The notes under the pieces were generated by a model. It worked only from the letters and a program-made list of their open reading frames with translations. It did no database searches and was not told where the DNA came from. Position numbers and translations under genes: made by a program. Shown here piece after piece: positions 15,757 to 24,575 of a stretch of 64,000 nucleotides of DNA. Every line of letters starts with the position of its first letter. Positions within the stretch are counted from its first letter, which is position 1. Origin of the DNA: Ga0077555 sp964500805 (GTDB lineage: Bacteria; Pseudomonadota; Alphaproteobacteria; Rhizobiales; Hyphomicrobiaceae); assembly GCA_964500805.1 (NCBI GenBank), contig CAZCQH010000004.1:1-64000 (forward strand), read 5' to 3'.

Positions 15757-16410
15757 ATGGCAGACGCTTTGGAGCCACCGACATCGCCCGAGCGGCGCAG
15801 ACCCGGATTGCGGCGCACAGCGGCGCGTGCCGGAGCAGTTGCGCGATTTGTGCTGAAGTCCATTCGCGTCCTGTGCGCCGCGATCTGGCGCCTCGTCCAG
15901 CTGCTCCTGGCCATCATCATCGTATTCGAGGAGTGGGGCTGGCGTCCGCTGGTCGAGCTGCTCGGCATGATCAGCCGGCTACGCCTTGTCGCGAGGATCG
16001 AGGCGTTGATCGCGGCGCTGCCGCCCTATCCGGCCTTGCTGGTCTTTGCCCTGCCGTCACTTCTGCTGCTGCCACTGAAGCTCGTTGCGCTCTGGCTCAT
16101 TGCGCATGGCCAGCTCGTGGCTGCCTCGCTGCTTTTCATCGGAGCGAAGATCGTCGGAACGGCGGTTGTTGCGCGCCTGTTCATGCTGACGCGCCCGGCA
16201 CTGATGTCGCTCGCCTGGTTCGCCTGGATCTACAATGCCATCATGCCGTGGAAGGAGGCGCTCGTTGCCGAGATTCGCGCCTCCTGGGCATGGCGCTATG
16301 GCCGCGTCGTCAAAGCCCGGCTGAAGCATGTGGCGAGGGCGGCCTGGGCGCGGTGGCGTCCGCTGGCTGCCCCGCTGCTGATGCGCCTGCGTTCACTCCT
16401 CGGGCGTTAG
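15757..16410 (+). CDS. Hypothetical membrane protein
   Basis: The 217-residue product has a basic N-terminus, then about three hydrophobic segments (residues about 35-60, 85-115 and 125-150), and a basic Arg/Ala-rich tail. That fits an inner-membrane protein. I do not recognise a family. It is convergent with the TAXI gene, with 26 bp between stops. Confidence 0.7.
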   Translation: MADALEPPTSPERRRPGLRRTAARAGAVARFVLKSIRVLCAAIWRLVQLLLAIIIVFEEWGWRPLVELLGMISRLRLVARIEALIAALPPYPALLVFALPSLLLLPLKLVALWLIAHGQLVAASLLFIGAKIVGTAVVARLFMLTRPALMSLAWFAWIYNAIMPWKEALVAEIRASWAWRYGRVVKARLKHVARAAWARWRPLAAPLLMRLRSLLGR

Positions 16411-16436
16411 GTCGCGAGGCCGTTAGGTACGCGTCT

Positions 16437-17603
16437 TTACTGACCGCGCCGCTTGCGCCACTCCTGGAACTCCTTGAACAGGCGCTCCTGCTCCTGCGGA
16501 ATGACGATGCCACCGCCGCTGGCCGCTGGCGTCACCGCTGTCGAAGCGGTGGCCGACGTCGTCGTGGTCGTCGCCCGGGCCGCGCGATCGAGCCACGCCT
16601 GCGCCGGTCCGAACCGGGTCCAGCCCTGCAGCGGCGCAGCGATGTTGACGTTCTTCCAGCGCGGGTGGCGCGGCGGCTTTTGCAGGTCCGCGAATTTGTC
16701 GAAAAAGGCTTCGACGAACCGGGCCACGCGCTTGTGGCGATCGTGATCGCCGGGCCAGTTATAGGCGACCAGGGCGGTCGGAACGGCGACCACCTTCACC
16801 GTCTCGCCTTTCGGCACCAGGTTCGGGTAATCCTCGTGCGTGAACGTCGCCGGTGCATAGTCCTGCTCGAAGTAGCCCTCGAACGGGATCTCGAGCAGCC
16901 GGAAGCCGAGCGAAGCTGGCACCTGCTGGTAGGGCCGCAGCGGCTTCAAGCATGTGCAGAGCGTGGCATCGATCTCGCCGGCCTTCATCTTCTCGATGGC
17001 ATCAGCCTGGCCCATGTTGACTTCCGTCACCTTCATCTTCAGCGCTGCGAACATGCGCTGGGCTGCGAGCTGGGCGCCGCTGCCTGCATCGGAGAAGTTG
17101 ACCTTCTTGCCTTCGAGGTCGGCGAGCTTCTTGATCTCCGGCTTCACCAGGATGTGCAGCTCGTCCTCGAACAGACGCGTGATGTAGACCATCTGCTTCG
17201 ACACGTAGTTGCCGAGCTGCGGATCATCGCGAAACGCGCTGAGCGTCACAGTGTTGACAAGGCCCATGTCGACGCCCTTGAGGAACAGCACGTCGCGTAC
17301 GTTCTGCACGGCGCCTTTGCCGACGATCGGCAGGATGCGCATGTTGTCGCCGTCGTCGATCGCCGCCGAGATATCGTAGGCGATGCCGAGGTAACCGCCG
17401 TTCGGGTTGCCCGATATGATCGAGACGGCGTTCTCGTTGATCTTGTTGCGCATCTGATCGAACACGCTCAGACGCTGAGGCACAGGTCGTTGCGTCGTGG
17501 TCTGGGCCCACGCTGCCGTCACGGCGGCGAGGCACGTCAAAATGGCGGCGATGTGACAGGAAGCGAGCAGGCGTATGCGGGAACGAGTACGGGTCACGTG
17601 CAC
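16437..17603 (-). CDS. TAXI-family TRAP transporter solute-binding protein
   Basis: The 388-residue protein starts with a signal peptide (LLASCHIAAILTCLAAVTAAWAQ) and continues with a TAXI fold: GNPNGGYLGIAYDISAAI, a loop that binds the ligand, then VGKGAVQNVRDVLFLKGVDMGLV and KKVNFSDAGSGAQLAAQ. The ligands of this family include glutamate-like compounds, but the one here is unknown. The GTG at 17603 follows a G-rich ribosome-binding region. No TRAP membrane subunit is adjacent, so it is an orphan binding protein. The C-terminus has a Thr/Ala-rich linker. Confidence 0.88.
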   Translation of the reverse strand: MHVTRTRSRIRLLASCHIAAILTCLAAVTAAWAQTTTQRPVPQRLSVFDQMRNKINENAVSIISGNPNGGYLGIAYDISAAIDDGDNMRILPIVGKGAVQNVRDVLFLKGVDMGLVNTVTLSAFRDDPQLGNYVSKQMVYITRLFEDELHILVKPEIKKLADLEGKKVNFSDAGSGAQLAAQRMFAALKMKVTEVNMGQADAIEKMKAGEIDATLCTCLKPLRPYQQVPASLGFRLLEIPFEGYFEQDYAPATFTHEDYPNLVPKGETVKVVAVPTALVAYNWPGDHDRHKRVARFVEAFFDKFADLQKPPRHPRWKNVNIAAPLQGWTRFGPAQAWLDRAARATTTTTSATASTAVTPAASGGGIVIPQEQERLFKEFQEWRKRRGQ

Positions 17604-17803
17604 CCCCCAGTTTGTTGCGGATCAACCCAGGTCCACCAAAGAAGGCAATTGTGGCCTCAAGCAGCCACGAATGCGGCAAAAAGAAAAAATATTGTTACCG
17701 CGGTTGGCAGCAGCGCGCCGCGCGCTCGATCGGCTGCGCCTGCTAGAGTCCCTGGTTGCCGTGTCGCGCACTGGAGCAATCCGTGCACGTTTCGTGGAGC
17801 GGG

Positions 17804-18715
17804 TCAGCCGATGTGCTCGGCTTTGCGATAGCCCTGCAGATAGAGAAGCGCTGTGAGATCGCCGTGAGTGATGCTGGCGTGGGCCTCCGCGGCCACGATG
17901 GGCTTGGCGCGATAGGCAATCCCGAGGCCTGCCGCGCGGATCATGTCGAGGTCATTGGCACCGTCGCCGACGGCGAGCGTCTCGCCCGGCGCGAGGGCTA
18001 GTCGCGTGCTCTCTTCGCGCAGGGCGGCGAGCTTTGCCTCTCGACCGAGGATCTGACCTTCGACTCGGCCAGTGAGGCGTCCATCGATCATCTCCAGCGT
18101 ATTCGCACGGTTGCGGTCGAAGCCGGCGGCGCGAGCGACGCGCGATGTGAAGAACGTGAAGCCGCCGGACACGAGCGCGGTGAGGGCTCCATTGGCTTTC
18201 ATGGTGGCGACCAGCGTTTTCGCACCTGGCATCAGCGTGATGCGCGTTTCGTAGACGCCCTGCAGCTGATCCTGGGTGATACCCGCGAGCAGGGCGAGCC
18301 TCTCCTGGAGCGCCGCCTCGAACGCCAGCTCGCCGCGCATGGCACGCTCGGTGATGGCCGCGATTTTCGGCTTCAGGCCGAGCACATCGGCCATCTCGTC
18401 GATGCACTCCTGCTGGATAATGGTCGAGTCCATGTCGGCGATCAGGAGGCGCTTGCGCCGGTGCTGAGTTGCGACAACGGCGATGTCGACCCGCGCGTCT
18501 GCAAATCGCTTCTGCAGTTGCGCTCGCAAATGCGCGGCACCCTTGCCGTCGCTGCCCGGGGCATGGAGCGGAATCTCGGCCGCCTCGCCCGGCGCCAGCC
18601 AGCGCGGTTCGCCGATGGTACCCGTGCCGGCGTGAGTCGCGATCTCACGCGCGACCTCGCTTACGTCCCGCGATCCGCCGGGCTCACCGATGATGACGAG
18701 GGCGTGGGATGACAT
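17804..18715 (-). CDS. serB: Phosphoserine phosphatase
   Basis: The 303-residue HAD-family enzyme makes serine from phosphoserine. The catalytic DMDST motif is near residues 94-98, TALVSGGFTFF is the second motif, and GDGANDLDMI the third. The N-terminal region matches the extra domain of proteobacterial SerB. The start lies only 5 bp after the stop of the 80-residue gene, so serB is probably transcribed with the upstream pair. Confidence 0.95.
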   Translation of the reverse strand: MSSHALVIIGEPGGSRDVSEVAREIATHAGTGTIGEPRWLAPGEAAEIPLHAPGSDGKGAAHLRAQLQKRFADARVDIAVVATQHRRKRLLIADMDSTIIQQECIDEMADVLGLKPKIAAITERAMRGELAFEAALQERLALLAGITQDQLQGVYETRITLMPGAKTLVATMKANGALTALVSGGFTFFTSRVARAAGFDRNRANTLEMIDGRLTGRVEGQILGREAKLAALREESTRLALAPGETLAVGDGANDLDMIRAAGLGIAYRAKPIVAAEAHASITHGDLTALLYLQGYRKAEHIG

Positions 18716-18720
18716 AGGGT

Positions 18721-18963
18721 TTACTTAACGAGTTCGGTTTTGCGGCGTCGCGTCGCTTGCAACAGGATTGCCTTTGTTTCGGGCGTAACAATCATCGCTC
18801 GGTGGCCCGGCATCTGACGGCCGTTGAGGTGCATGATACGCACCAGGTCGTGGTAGGTTTCTGCCCCGAGCCAGGTCATCGCTTCAGAATGGCCGATCTT
18901 TCCAGCCTCGAGTAGTTCGAGCACTTCAGCAAAGCTCAGCCCTTCAAGATCGTCATTCCGCAT
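18721..18963 (-). CDS. Small protein, possible antitoxin partner (80 aa)
   Basis: The protein has an acidic, helical N-terminus (SFAEVLELLEAGKIGHSEA) followed by TWLGAETYHDLVRIM. This outline resembles the UPF0175 antitoxins that pair with PIN toxins, but the match is only by eye. Its ATG overlaps the stop of the PIN gene by 11 bp, indicating translational coupling. Here the supposed antitoxin comes second, the reverse of most toxin-antitoxin pairs. It runs directly into serB. Confidence 0.6.
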   Translation of the reverse strand: MRNDDLEGLSFAEVLELLEAGKIGHSEAMTWLGAETYHDLVRIMHLNGRQMPGHRAMIVTPETKAILLQATRRRKTELVK

Positions 18964-19558
18964 CTTTCGTCCTCCGCTTCAACCACTGTGACCTGAGCTT
19001 CTTGGTGCGGGCCGGTCGTTCAAATCCATCGAGAGGTGTCTTCCTGCCGGTGTTGATCTGTTGGATCAGTTCTCTTCCTTCAGGCAGTGCCCCGGCTTCG
19101 TAAAGCGTGGTGAGCCAAGCTGTCGTGTTCAGCAGATGCACATTCTTTAGCTTCGCGATCCGCAATTCAAGGACATCGGGGTCCTCAAAAAGAATAAGAG
19201 GTACAAAACCGGGGCCGGTACTCCTGGCAAGACGAGTCGCGTACTCTTCAACAGCGATCTCCCCGAGATTTCTGCTTGGCGTCTCCGGATCGCGCGCACG
19301 TCTCGTTTGAAATCCGACCCCGACATTGGTTTCGACAATCACGATTTGATTGTGCATTCGCCGGAGCACCGCGGCTACACGGCCATTGGGGTCGTTCTCG
19401 GTCTTGGTGATCTCATAGTGCACTTGGTCGACGATATGGATCGGGACTGCAAACAGCTCGAGCAGATCCAGTCTGTCGATACGCGCCAATGTCAGCAGGG
19501 GACTGGCGTCGGGAATGACGAGTGTGATCTCGACGATCTTTTTCTTTCGTTTGGCCAT
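18953..19558 (-). CDS. PIN-domain-like protein, possible toxin
   Basis: The 201-residue product begins with basic residues, then VIPDASPLLTLARIDRLDLL, which matches the PIN-domain start (an acidic residue plus SPLLxLA) as in DUF3368-like VapC relatives. HIVDQVHYEITK (later acidic residue) and a Glu in GEIAVEE follow. PIN domains are Mg-dependent RNases. A C-terminal extension rich in Lys and Arg (about residues 150-201) is unusual. It is less GC-rich than its neighbours. The ATG at 19558 is chosen; the frame is open further upstream with other possible starts. Confidence 0.65.
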   Translation of the reverse strand: MAKRKKKIVEITLVIPDASPLLTLARIDRLDLLELFAVPIHIVDQVHYEITKTENDPNGRVAAVLRRMHNQIVIVETNVGVGFQTRRARDPETPSRNLGEIAVEEYATRLARSTGPGFVPLILFEDPDVLELRIAKLKNVHLLNTTAWLTTLYEAGALPEGRELIQQINTGRKTPLDGFERPARTKKLRSQWLKRRTKDAE

Positions 19559-19838
19559 CACAGGCTCGGTTCGGACGGAACGCGCAAGCTGATGCATATT
19601 AGATGATAGCGACTTCGGCATCACCTCCGTTTGGAAGCCGCGAGACCGTGTGAAGGCGTGTTGACGCAGAGTGCTGGCGATGTGGCTATGAGCGCGGTCG
19701 GGGTCTGTTAACCGCGTATCCCGTCTGCCTCTGGATGTTGTGGGATCGGCTCCCGATACCTCTTTTTCGTGATTTGGACCTCGGATAAGAAGCCGAAGAT
19801 CGTTGGGGTGCAGGTAACCTGCAGGAAAGGGCACACAA

Positions 19839-21122
19839 ATGACTGCCATCGTCGACATCATCGGCCGCGAGATCCTGGACAGCCGCGGCAATCCGACTGT
19901 CGAGGTGGACGTAATCCTGGAAGGCGGCGCCCTGGGCCGGGCCGCGGTCCCCTCCGGCGCTTCGACCGGTGCCCACGAGGCCGTGGAGCTCAGGGACGGC
20001 GACAAGAAGCGCTTTGGCGGCAAGGGCGTCCTGAAGGCTGTCGACGCAGTCAACATCGAGATCTTCGACACGCTCTCCGGCATGGATGCTGAGGATCAGC
20101 GCCGCATCGATCACGCCATGCTTGCGCTCGACGGCACCAAGAACAAGAGCCGCCTCGGCGCCAACGCCATTCTCGGCGTATCATTGGCAGTCGCCAAGGC
20201 CGCCGCGGCAGAGCGCAACTTGCCGCTCTACAAATACATCGGCGGTACGCACGCGCACGTCCTGCCCGTGCCGATGATGAACATCATCAATGGCGGCGCG
20301 CATGCCGACAATCCGATCGATATCCAGGAGTTCATGATCATGCCGGTCGGCGCTGCGACGTGCCGCGACGCGATCCGCATCGGTTCGGAAGTGTTCCAGA
20401 CTTTGAAGAAGGCGCTCACCGAGGCGGGCCACGGCACCAACGTTGGCGATGAGGGCGGCTTCGCGCCCAACCTGAAGAGCGCCGACGAGGCGCTGGGCTT
20501 CATCATGAAGTCGATCGAGAAGGCCGGCTACAAGCCGGGCGATGACGTGGTCCTCGCCCTCGATTGCGCGGCGACCGAGTTCTTCAAGGATGGCAGGTAC
20601 CACCTCGAGGGCGAGGGCAAGTCGCTCGACGGCAACGCCATGGCCAAGTACCTCGGCGATCTCGTCGCGCGCTATCCGGTGGTCTCCATCGAGGACGGCA
20701 TGTCGGAGGATGACTGGCAGGGCTGGAAGGCACTGACCGATCTCATCGGCAACAAATGCCAGCTCGTCGGTGACGATCTCTTCGTCACCAACACCGAGCG
20801 CCTGTCGCGCGGCATCAAGACCGGCACCGCCAACTCGATCCTGGTCAAGGTCAACCAGATCGGCTCGCTGACCGAGACGCTCGATGCCGTCGATATGGCC
20901 CACCGCGCGCGCTACACCGCAGTGATGTCGCACCGCTCCGGCGAGACCGAGGACGCGACCATCGCCGACCTTGCCGTTGCAACCAACTGCGGTCAGATCA
21001 AAACCGGCTCGCTCTCGCGCTCAGATCGCCTCTCCAAGTACAACCAGCTCATCCGCATCGAGGAGCAGCTCGGCGACATGGCCCGCTACGCTGGCCGCGC
21101 GGCAGTCATGCGCGGCGCGTGA
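19839..21122 (+). CDS. eno: Enolase
   Basis: The 427-residue glycolytic enzyme converts 2-phosphoglycerate to phosphoenolpyruvate. Its metal and substrate residues are in the expected segments: GASTGAHEAVELRDG, SIEDGMSEDDW, GDDLFVTN, the SHRSGETED loop and GQIKTGSLSRSDR. Length is normal for a bacterial enolase. The ribosome-binding site is AGGAAAGG, 10 bp before the ATG. It lies upstream of the ftsB-like gene and the pdh genes, an order common in this group. Confidence 0.97.
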   Translation: MTAIVDIIGREILDSRGNPTVEVDVILEGGALGRAAVPSGASTGAHEAVELRDGDKKRFGGKGVLKAVDAVNIEIFDTLSGMDAEDQRRIDHAMLALDGTKNKSRLGANAILGVSLAVAKAAAAERNLPLYKYIGGTHAHVLPVPMMNIINGGAHADNPIDIQEFMIMPVGAATCRDAIRIGSEVFQTLKKALTEAGHGTNVGDEGGFAPNLKSADEALGFIMKSIEKAGYKPGDDVVLALDCAATEFFKDGRYHLEGEGKSLDGNAMAKYLGDLVARYPVVSIEDGMSEDDWQGWKALTDLIGNKCQLVGDDLFVTNTERLSRGIKTGTANSILVKVNQIGSLTETLDAVDMAHRARYTAVMSHRSGETEDATIADLAVATNCGQIKTGSLSRSDRLSKYNQLIRIEEQLGDMARYAGRAAVMRGA

Positions 21123-21260
21123 GACAACCCTCTGACTTTTGTCTCTGATCGGCACCGCCTTTTACGTCAAGTTTACGGTCCGGGTGTAGAACGGTCGGGT
21201 TCCCGGCGATCCCTGCCGGTCAGTGCTGCGTCCGACCCCAAAGATGATGGCTCCGGTCCC

Positions 21261-21575
21261 GTGAGAAGGCGCAACTCCCTGTTGCTCGTGTGCGCGTGTC
21301 TGACGGCGTACTTCGGCTATCATGCGATCCAAGGCCGGCACGGTCTCGTCGCGCGATCCAGTCTGATCGAACGCTCCAGAGCGCTCGAGCGGGAGATCAG
21401 AGCGCTCGAGACCGTGCAGGCTCGTCTCCAGCGCGAGATCGGGCTGCTCGACGAAACGCGCCCCGACCCCGACTATGTCGAAGAGCTGGCCCGCGAGATG
21501 CTGGGCTTCGCCCACCCCAATGATAAGCTGATCGTCGAGCGCCGCGTCGGCGAAACCTCACGCAGCGCTCGTTAG
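21261..21575 (+). CDS. ftsB: FtsB/DivIC-type septum formation initiator
   Basis: The 104-residue protein has one membrane-spanning segment near its start (LLLVCACLTAYFGYHAIQG) followed by a coiled coil of about 40 residues (LIERSRALEREIRALETVQARL...) and an ending resembling FtsB (EELAREMLGFAHPNDKLIV). This is the usual FtsB/DivIC layout in the cell-division complex. It starts with GTG at 21261; an upstream ATG frame hits a stop. Confidence 0.85.
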   Translation: MRRRNSLLLVCACLTAYFGYHAIQGRHGLVARSSLIERSRALEREIRALETVQARLQREIGLLDETRPDPDYVEELAREMLGFAHPNDKLIVERRVGETSRSAR

Positions 21576-21995
21576 TCGTCGGGCACCCCGCATCGGGTTG
21601 CGTGAGCCATGCTGATGGCTGCGCAGGGAGTGGTTGGAACTGCAACTTGAGCCTGAATTTGCACCATTTCGCCCATTTGGCCGAATTGGCGACGGAAGCC
21701 CTCCGTTGAAGATCGATTCTTCATGGGCGAATTTCAACGCTGGCGCGGTTGCCGAGCGAGGATGGAGGGGGGTAGCCACTCTAAAGAAGGCCCCTCTACG
21801 GGCCTCACAGGTGCCCTGGCGCGCATGTTTTTGGGCCTCGCGAAAATGGGCCATGGTTAACGGAAGCTTGCCGGGGCCAAGCTGGAAACTGAATGGTTTG
21901 CCCGGTCGGCCTTGCCGCGCCACGGTGGCGTTGATAGGTGGTCTCGTGTAGCGTTCTGCTGCCACTGAACGTGGTTCGAGCAGTGTCGGGAAAGG
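21576..21995. other. Gene-free stretch upstream of pdhA
   Basis: About 420 bp. It contains short open frames on both strands that resemble nothing known. The stretch 21780-21810 has a GGCCCCTCTACGGGCC-like hairpin. It is likely the promoter region of the pdh genes, but no operator is recognised. Confidence 0.5.
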
Positions 21996-23027
21996 ATGGC
22001 CATGGCAGAGATGGGCACGCAGGGTTCAGCCGCTGCATCGGACGCGGGTCGCAATATCCTTCCCTTCACGCGTGAGGAGGAGCTCAAGGCCTACCGCGAG
22101 ATGCTGCTGATCCGCCGCTTCGAGGAGCGCGCCGGCCAACTCTACGGCATGGGCTTCATCGGCGGCTTCTGCCATCTCTATATCGGCCAGGAGGCGGTTG
22201 TCGTCGGTCTGCAGATGGCATCGAAGGACGGCGATCAGGTCATCACCACCTACCGCGATCACGGCCACATGCTGGCGACCGGCATGGACGCCAAGGGCGT
22301 GATGGCCGAGCTGACGGGGCGCCGCGGCGGCTATTCGCGTGGCAAGGGTGGCTCCATGCACATGTTCTCGAAGGAGAAGCACTTCTATGGCGGCCATGGC
22401 ATCGTCGGCGCGTCGGTGCCGCTCGGGGCGGGGCTCGCCTTCGCCAATGTCTACCGCGGCAACGACAACGTCTGCTGGTGCTACTTCGGCGACGGCGCCG
22501 CCAATCAAGGCCAGGTGTACGAGACCTTCAACATGGCGAAGCTCTGGCACCTGCCCGTGATCTTCGTCATTGAGAACAATCGCTACGCCATGGGCACCGC
22601 GATCGAGCGCTCGTCGGCAACGACCAATTTCGCCAAGCGTGGCGCCTCGTTCGACATTCCTGGCGAGCAAGTCGACGGCATGGATGTGCGCGCCTGCCGA
22701 GCTGCGGGCGAAAAGGTTGCGGCCTACGCGCGAGCCGGCAAAGGCCCCTACATTCTCGAGATGCTCACCTACCGCTATCGCGGCCACTCCATGTCGGACC
22801 CGGCAAAGTATCGAACCCGCGAGGAGGTGGAGAAGGTGCGCGAGCAGCAGGACCCGATCGAGCGCGTCAGGCGCCGCGTGTTGGAAGGCCGGGTTGCGAC
22901 CGAGGACGAGCTCAAAGCCATCGACGCCGAGATCCGCCAGATCGTCACCGCCGCCGCCGAGTTCGCCCAGAACGATCCCGAGCCCGACGCGAGCGAGCTC
23001 TTCACCGACGTGCTGGTGCCAGTGTGA
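21996..23027 (+). CDS. pdhA: Pyruvate dehydrogenase E1 component, alpha subunit
   Basis: This 343-residue subunit with PdhB forms the E1 that decarboxylates pyruvate and acylates the lipoyl arm of E2. The thiamine diphosphate motif GDGAANQGQVYET followed by IENN is around residues 165-195, and the phosphorylation-loop-like RYRGHSMSDPAKYRT is present. The N-terminus starts MAMAEM with no organelle-like targeting signal. It is 54 bp upstream of pdhB and clearly in the same transcription unit. Confidence 0.96.
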   Translation: MAMAEMGTQGSAAASDAGRNILPFTREEELKAYREMLLIRRFEERAGQLYGMGFIGGFCHLYIGQEAVVVGLQMASKDGDQVITTYRDHGHMLATGMDAKGVMAELTGRRGGYSRGKGGSMHMFSKEKHFYGGHGIVGASVPLGAGLAFANVYRGNDNVCWCYFGDGAANQGQVYETFNMAKLWHLPVIFVIENNRYAMGTAIERSSATTNFAKRGASFDIPGEQVDGMDVRACRAAGEKVAAYARAGKGPYILEMLTYRYRGHSMSDPAKYRTREEVEKVREQQDPIERVRRRVLEGRVATEDELKAIDAEIRQIVTAAAEFAQNDPEPDASELFTDVLVPV

Positions 23028-23081
23028 GGCTGGACCAAGTCGCCTTCGCTCAAAGAACATCCTGACGACCACGAGCCCCAA

Positions 23082-24521
23082 ATGCCCACTGAAATCCTGA
23101 TGCCCGCGCTCTCGCCGACCATGGAGGAAGGCAAGCTTGCCAAATGGCTCGTTGCCGAAGGTGCGCGGATCAAACCTGGTGACATCATCGCCGAGATCGA
23201 GACCGACAAGGCGACCATGGAGGTCGAGGCGGTCGACGAGGGTGTGATCGCTGAGCTGCTGATCCCGGCCGGCACCGAGAAGGTGAAGGTCAACACGCCG
23301 ATCGCGGTGATCCGCGCCGATGGCGAGGCCGCCGGTGCCCCAGCCCCGCGCGCAGCGCCGCAGAGCCACACGCGCCCGAACGGTGGCGCTGGCGATGCAG
23401 CCATCACGATGCCCGCGCCACGCGTCCAGGGCCACGGGGTCAGACCCCTTGCCCCGGACGATGAGGCAAGAGGCGTGGCGCCCGATGCAAGGGGTCCGAC
23501 CCCGCCTCATCCGGCCGCCGAGCCCGCCTTCACCGGCGAGACTGTCACGCAGACGATGCGCGAAGCGCTGCGCGATGCTATGGCCGAGGAGATGCGCCGC
23601 GATCCGGACGTCTTCCTGATGGGCGAGGAGGTCGCGCAATACCAGGGCGCCTACAAGATCAGCCAGGGCCTACTCGAAGAGTTCGGGCCCAAGCGCGTCA
23701 TCGACACACCGATCACCGAGCAAGGCTTTGCCGGCATCGGCGTCGGTGCGGCCATGGCGGGCCTGAAACCGATCGTCGAGTTCATGACCTGGAACTTTGC
23801 CATGCAGGCGATCGACCAGATCATCAACTCGGCGGCGAAGACCCTCTATATGTCCGGCGGCCAGATGGGCTCGCCGATCGTCTTCCGCGGTCCCAATGGA
23901 GCAGCCGCCCGCGTCGCCGCCCAGCACAGCCAGTGCTACTCCGCCTGGTATGCGCACGTGCCCGGCTTGAAAGTGGTCGCGCCCTCGAATCCTGCCGACG
24001 CGAAAGGCCTGCTCAAATCCGCGATCCGCGATCCCAACCCCGTTCTGGTTCTCGAGAATGAGATCCTCTACGGCACGTCGGGGCCGGTTCCGAAAGGCGA
24101 CGACTGGCTCGTTCCCATTGGCAAGGCTCGCATCGCGCGGCCGGGCCGGCACGTCACCGTCGTTTCATTTGCGCGCGGCATGCAGTACGCGCTCGCCGCT
24201 GCCGACGTGCTCGCGAAAGAAGGCATCGAGGCCGAGGTGATCGACCTGCGGTCGCTGCGCCCGATCGATTGGGAGACGATCATCGGCTCGGTGAAGCGCA
24301 CCAACCGGCTCGTGACCGTCGAGGAGGCATGGCCCGTCTGCTCGGTCGGCTCCGAGATTTGCGCGCAGGCGGCAATTCAGGCCTTCGACTATCTCGATGC
24401 GCCGCCCGCCAAAGTCTCCGGCGCCGACGTGCCGATGCCGTATGCAGCGAACCTCGAGAAACTTGCATTGCCCAATGCCGAGCAAGTCGTCGCGGCGGTG
24501 AAGGCGGTGTGCTATGCTTGA
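23082..24521 (+). CDS. pdhB: Pyruvate dehydrogenase E1 component, beta subunit with lipoyl domain and a palindrome-encoded linker insert
   Basis: The 479-residue protein begins with a lipoyl domain (residues 1-80; modified Lys43 in ETDKATME), as is common for alphaproteobacterial PdhB. A linker follows, then the transketolase-like beta subunit from about residue 148 (REALRDAMAEEMRRDPDVFL, GFAGIGVGAAM, the IVFRGPNGAA segment). Residues of about 119-143 are encoded by a palindromic repeat related to the 26-bp intergenic palindrome, inserted in frame. The linker location explains why the insert is tolerated. The Ala/Pro/Gly character of the added residues fits a linker. Confidence 0.95.
   Translation: MPTEILMPALSPTMEEGKLAKWLVAEGARIKPGDIIAEIETDKATMEVEAVDEGVIAELLIPAGTEKVKVNTPIAVIRADGEAAGAPAPRAAPQSHTRPNGGAGDAAITMPAPRVQGHGVRPLAPDDEARGVAPDARGPTPPHPAAEPAFTGETVTQTMREALRDAMAEEMRRDPDVFLMGEEVAQYQGAYKISQGLLEEFGPKRVIDTPITEQGFAGIGVGAAMAGLKPIVEFMTWNFAMQAIDQIINSAAKTLYMSGGQMGSPIVFRGPNGAAARVAAQHSQCYSAWYAHVPGLKVVAPSNPADAKGLLKSAIRDPNPVLVLENEILYGTSGPVPKGDDWLVPIGKARIARPGRHVTVVSFARGMQYALAAADVLAKEGIEAEVIDLRSLRPIDWETIIGSVKRTNRLVTVEEAWPVCSVGSEICAQAAIQAFDYLDAPPAKVSGADVPMPYAANLEKLALPNAEQVVAAVKAVCYA
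23436..23511. repeat. In-frame palindromic insert in pdhB related to the 26-bp repeat
   Basis: The arms GGGGTCAGACCCCTTGC (23436-23452) and GCAAGGGGTCCGACCCC (23488-23504) are reverse complements at 16 of 17 positions. A second arm pair, GATGAGGC (23460-23467) and GCCTCATC (23504-23511), lies nested. The GGGGTCAGACCC core is the same as in the intergenic palindromes at 45718, 54880, 58005 and 63937. Confidence 0.75.
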
Positions 24522-24575
24522 ATTGCGGAGAGATCGCCGCTCGATCGCGCCGCACAAGAGGCAGTAGATTGAGTC

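Noticed and set aside
21634..21951. 105-residue plus-strand frame upstream of pdhA
   Set aside because: No ribosome-binding site, no family resemblance, and an equally long frame on the other strand.
22026..23639. Very long minus-strand open frame across pdhA/pdhB
   Set aside because: It is the antisense shadow of two clearly identified genes in GC-rich DNA and has no domain or ribosome-binding site.
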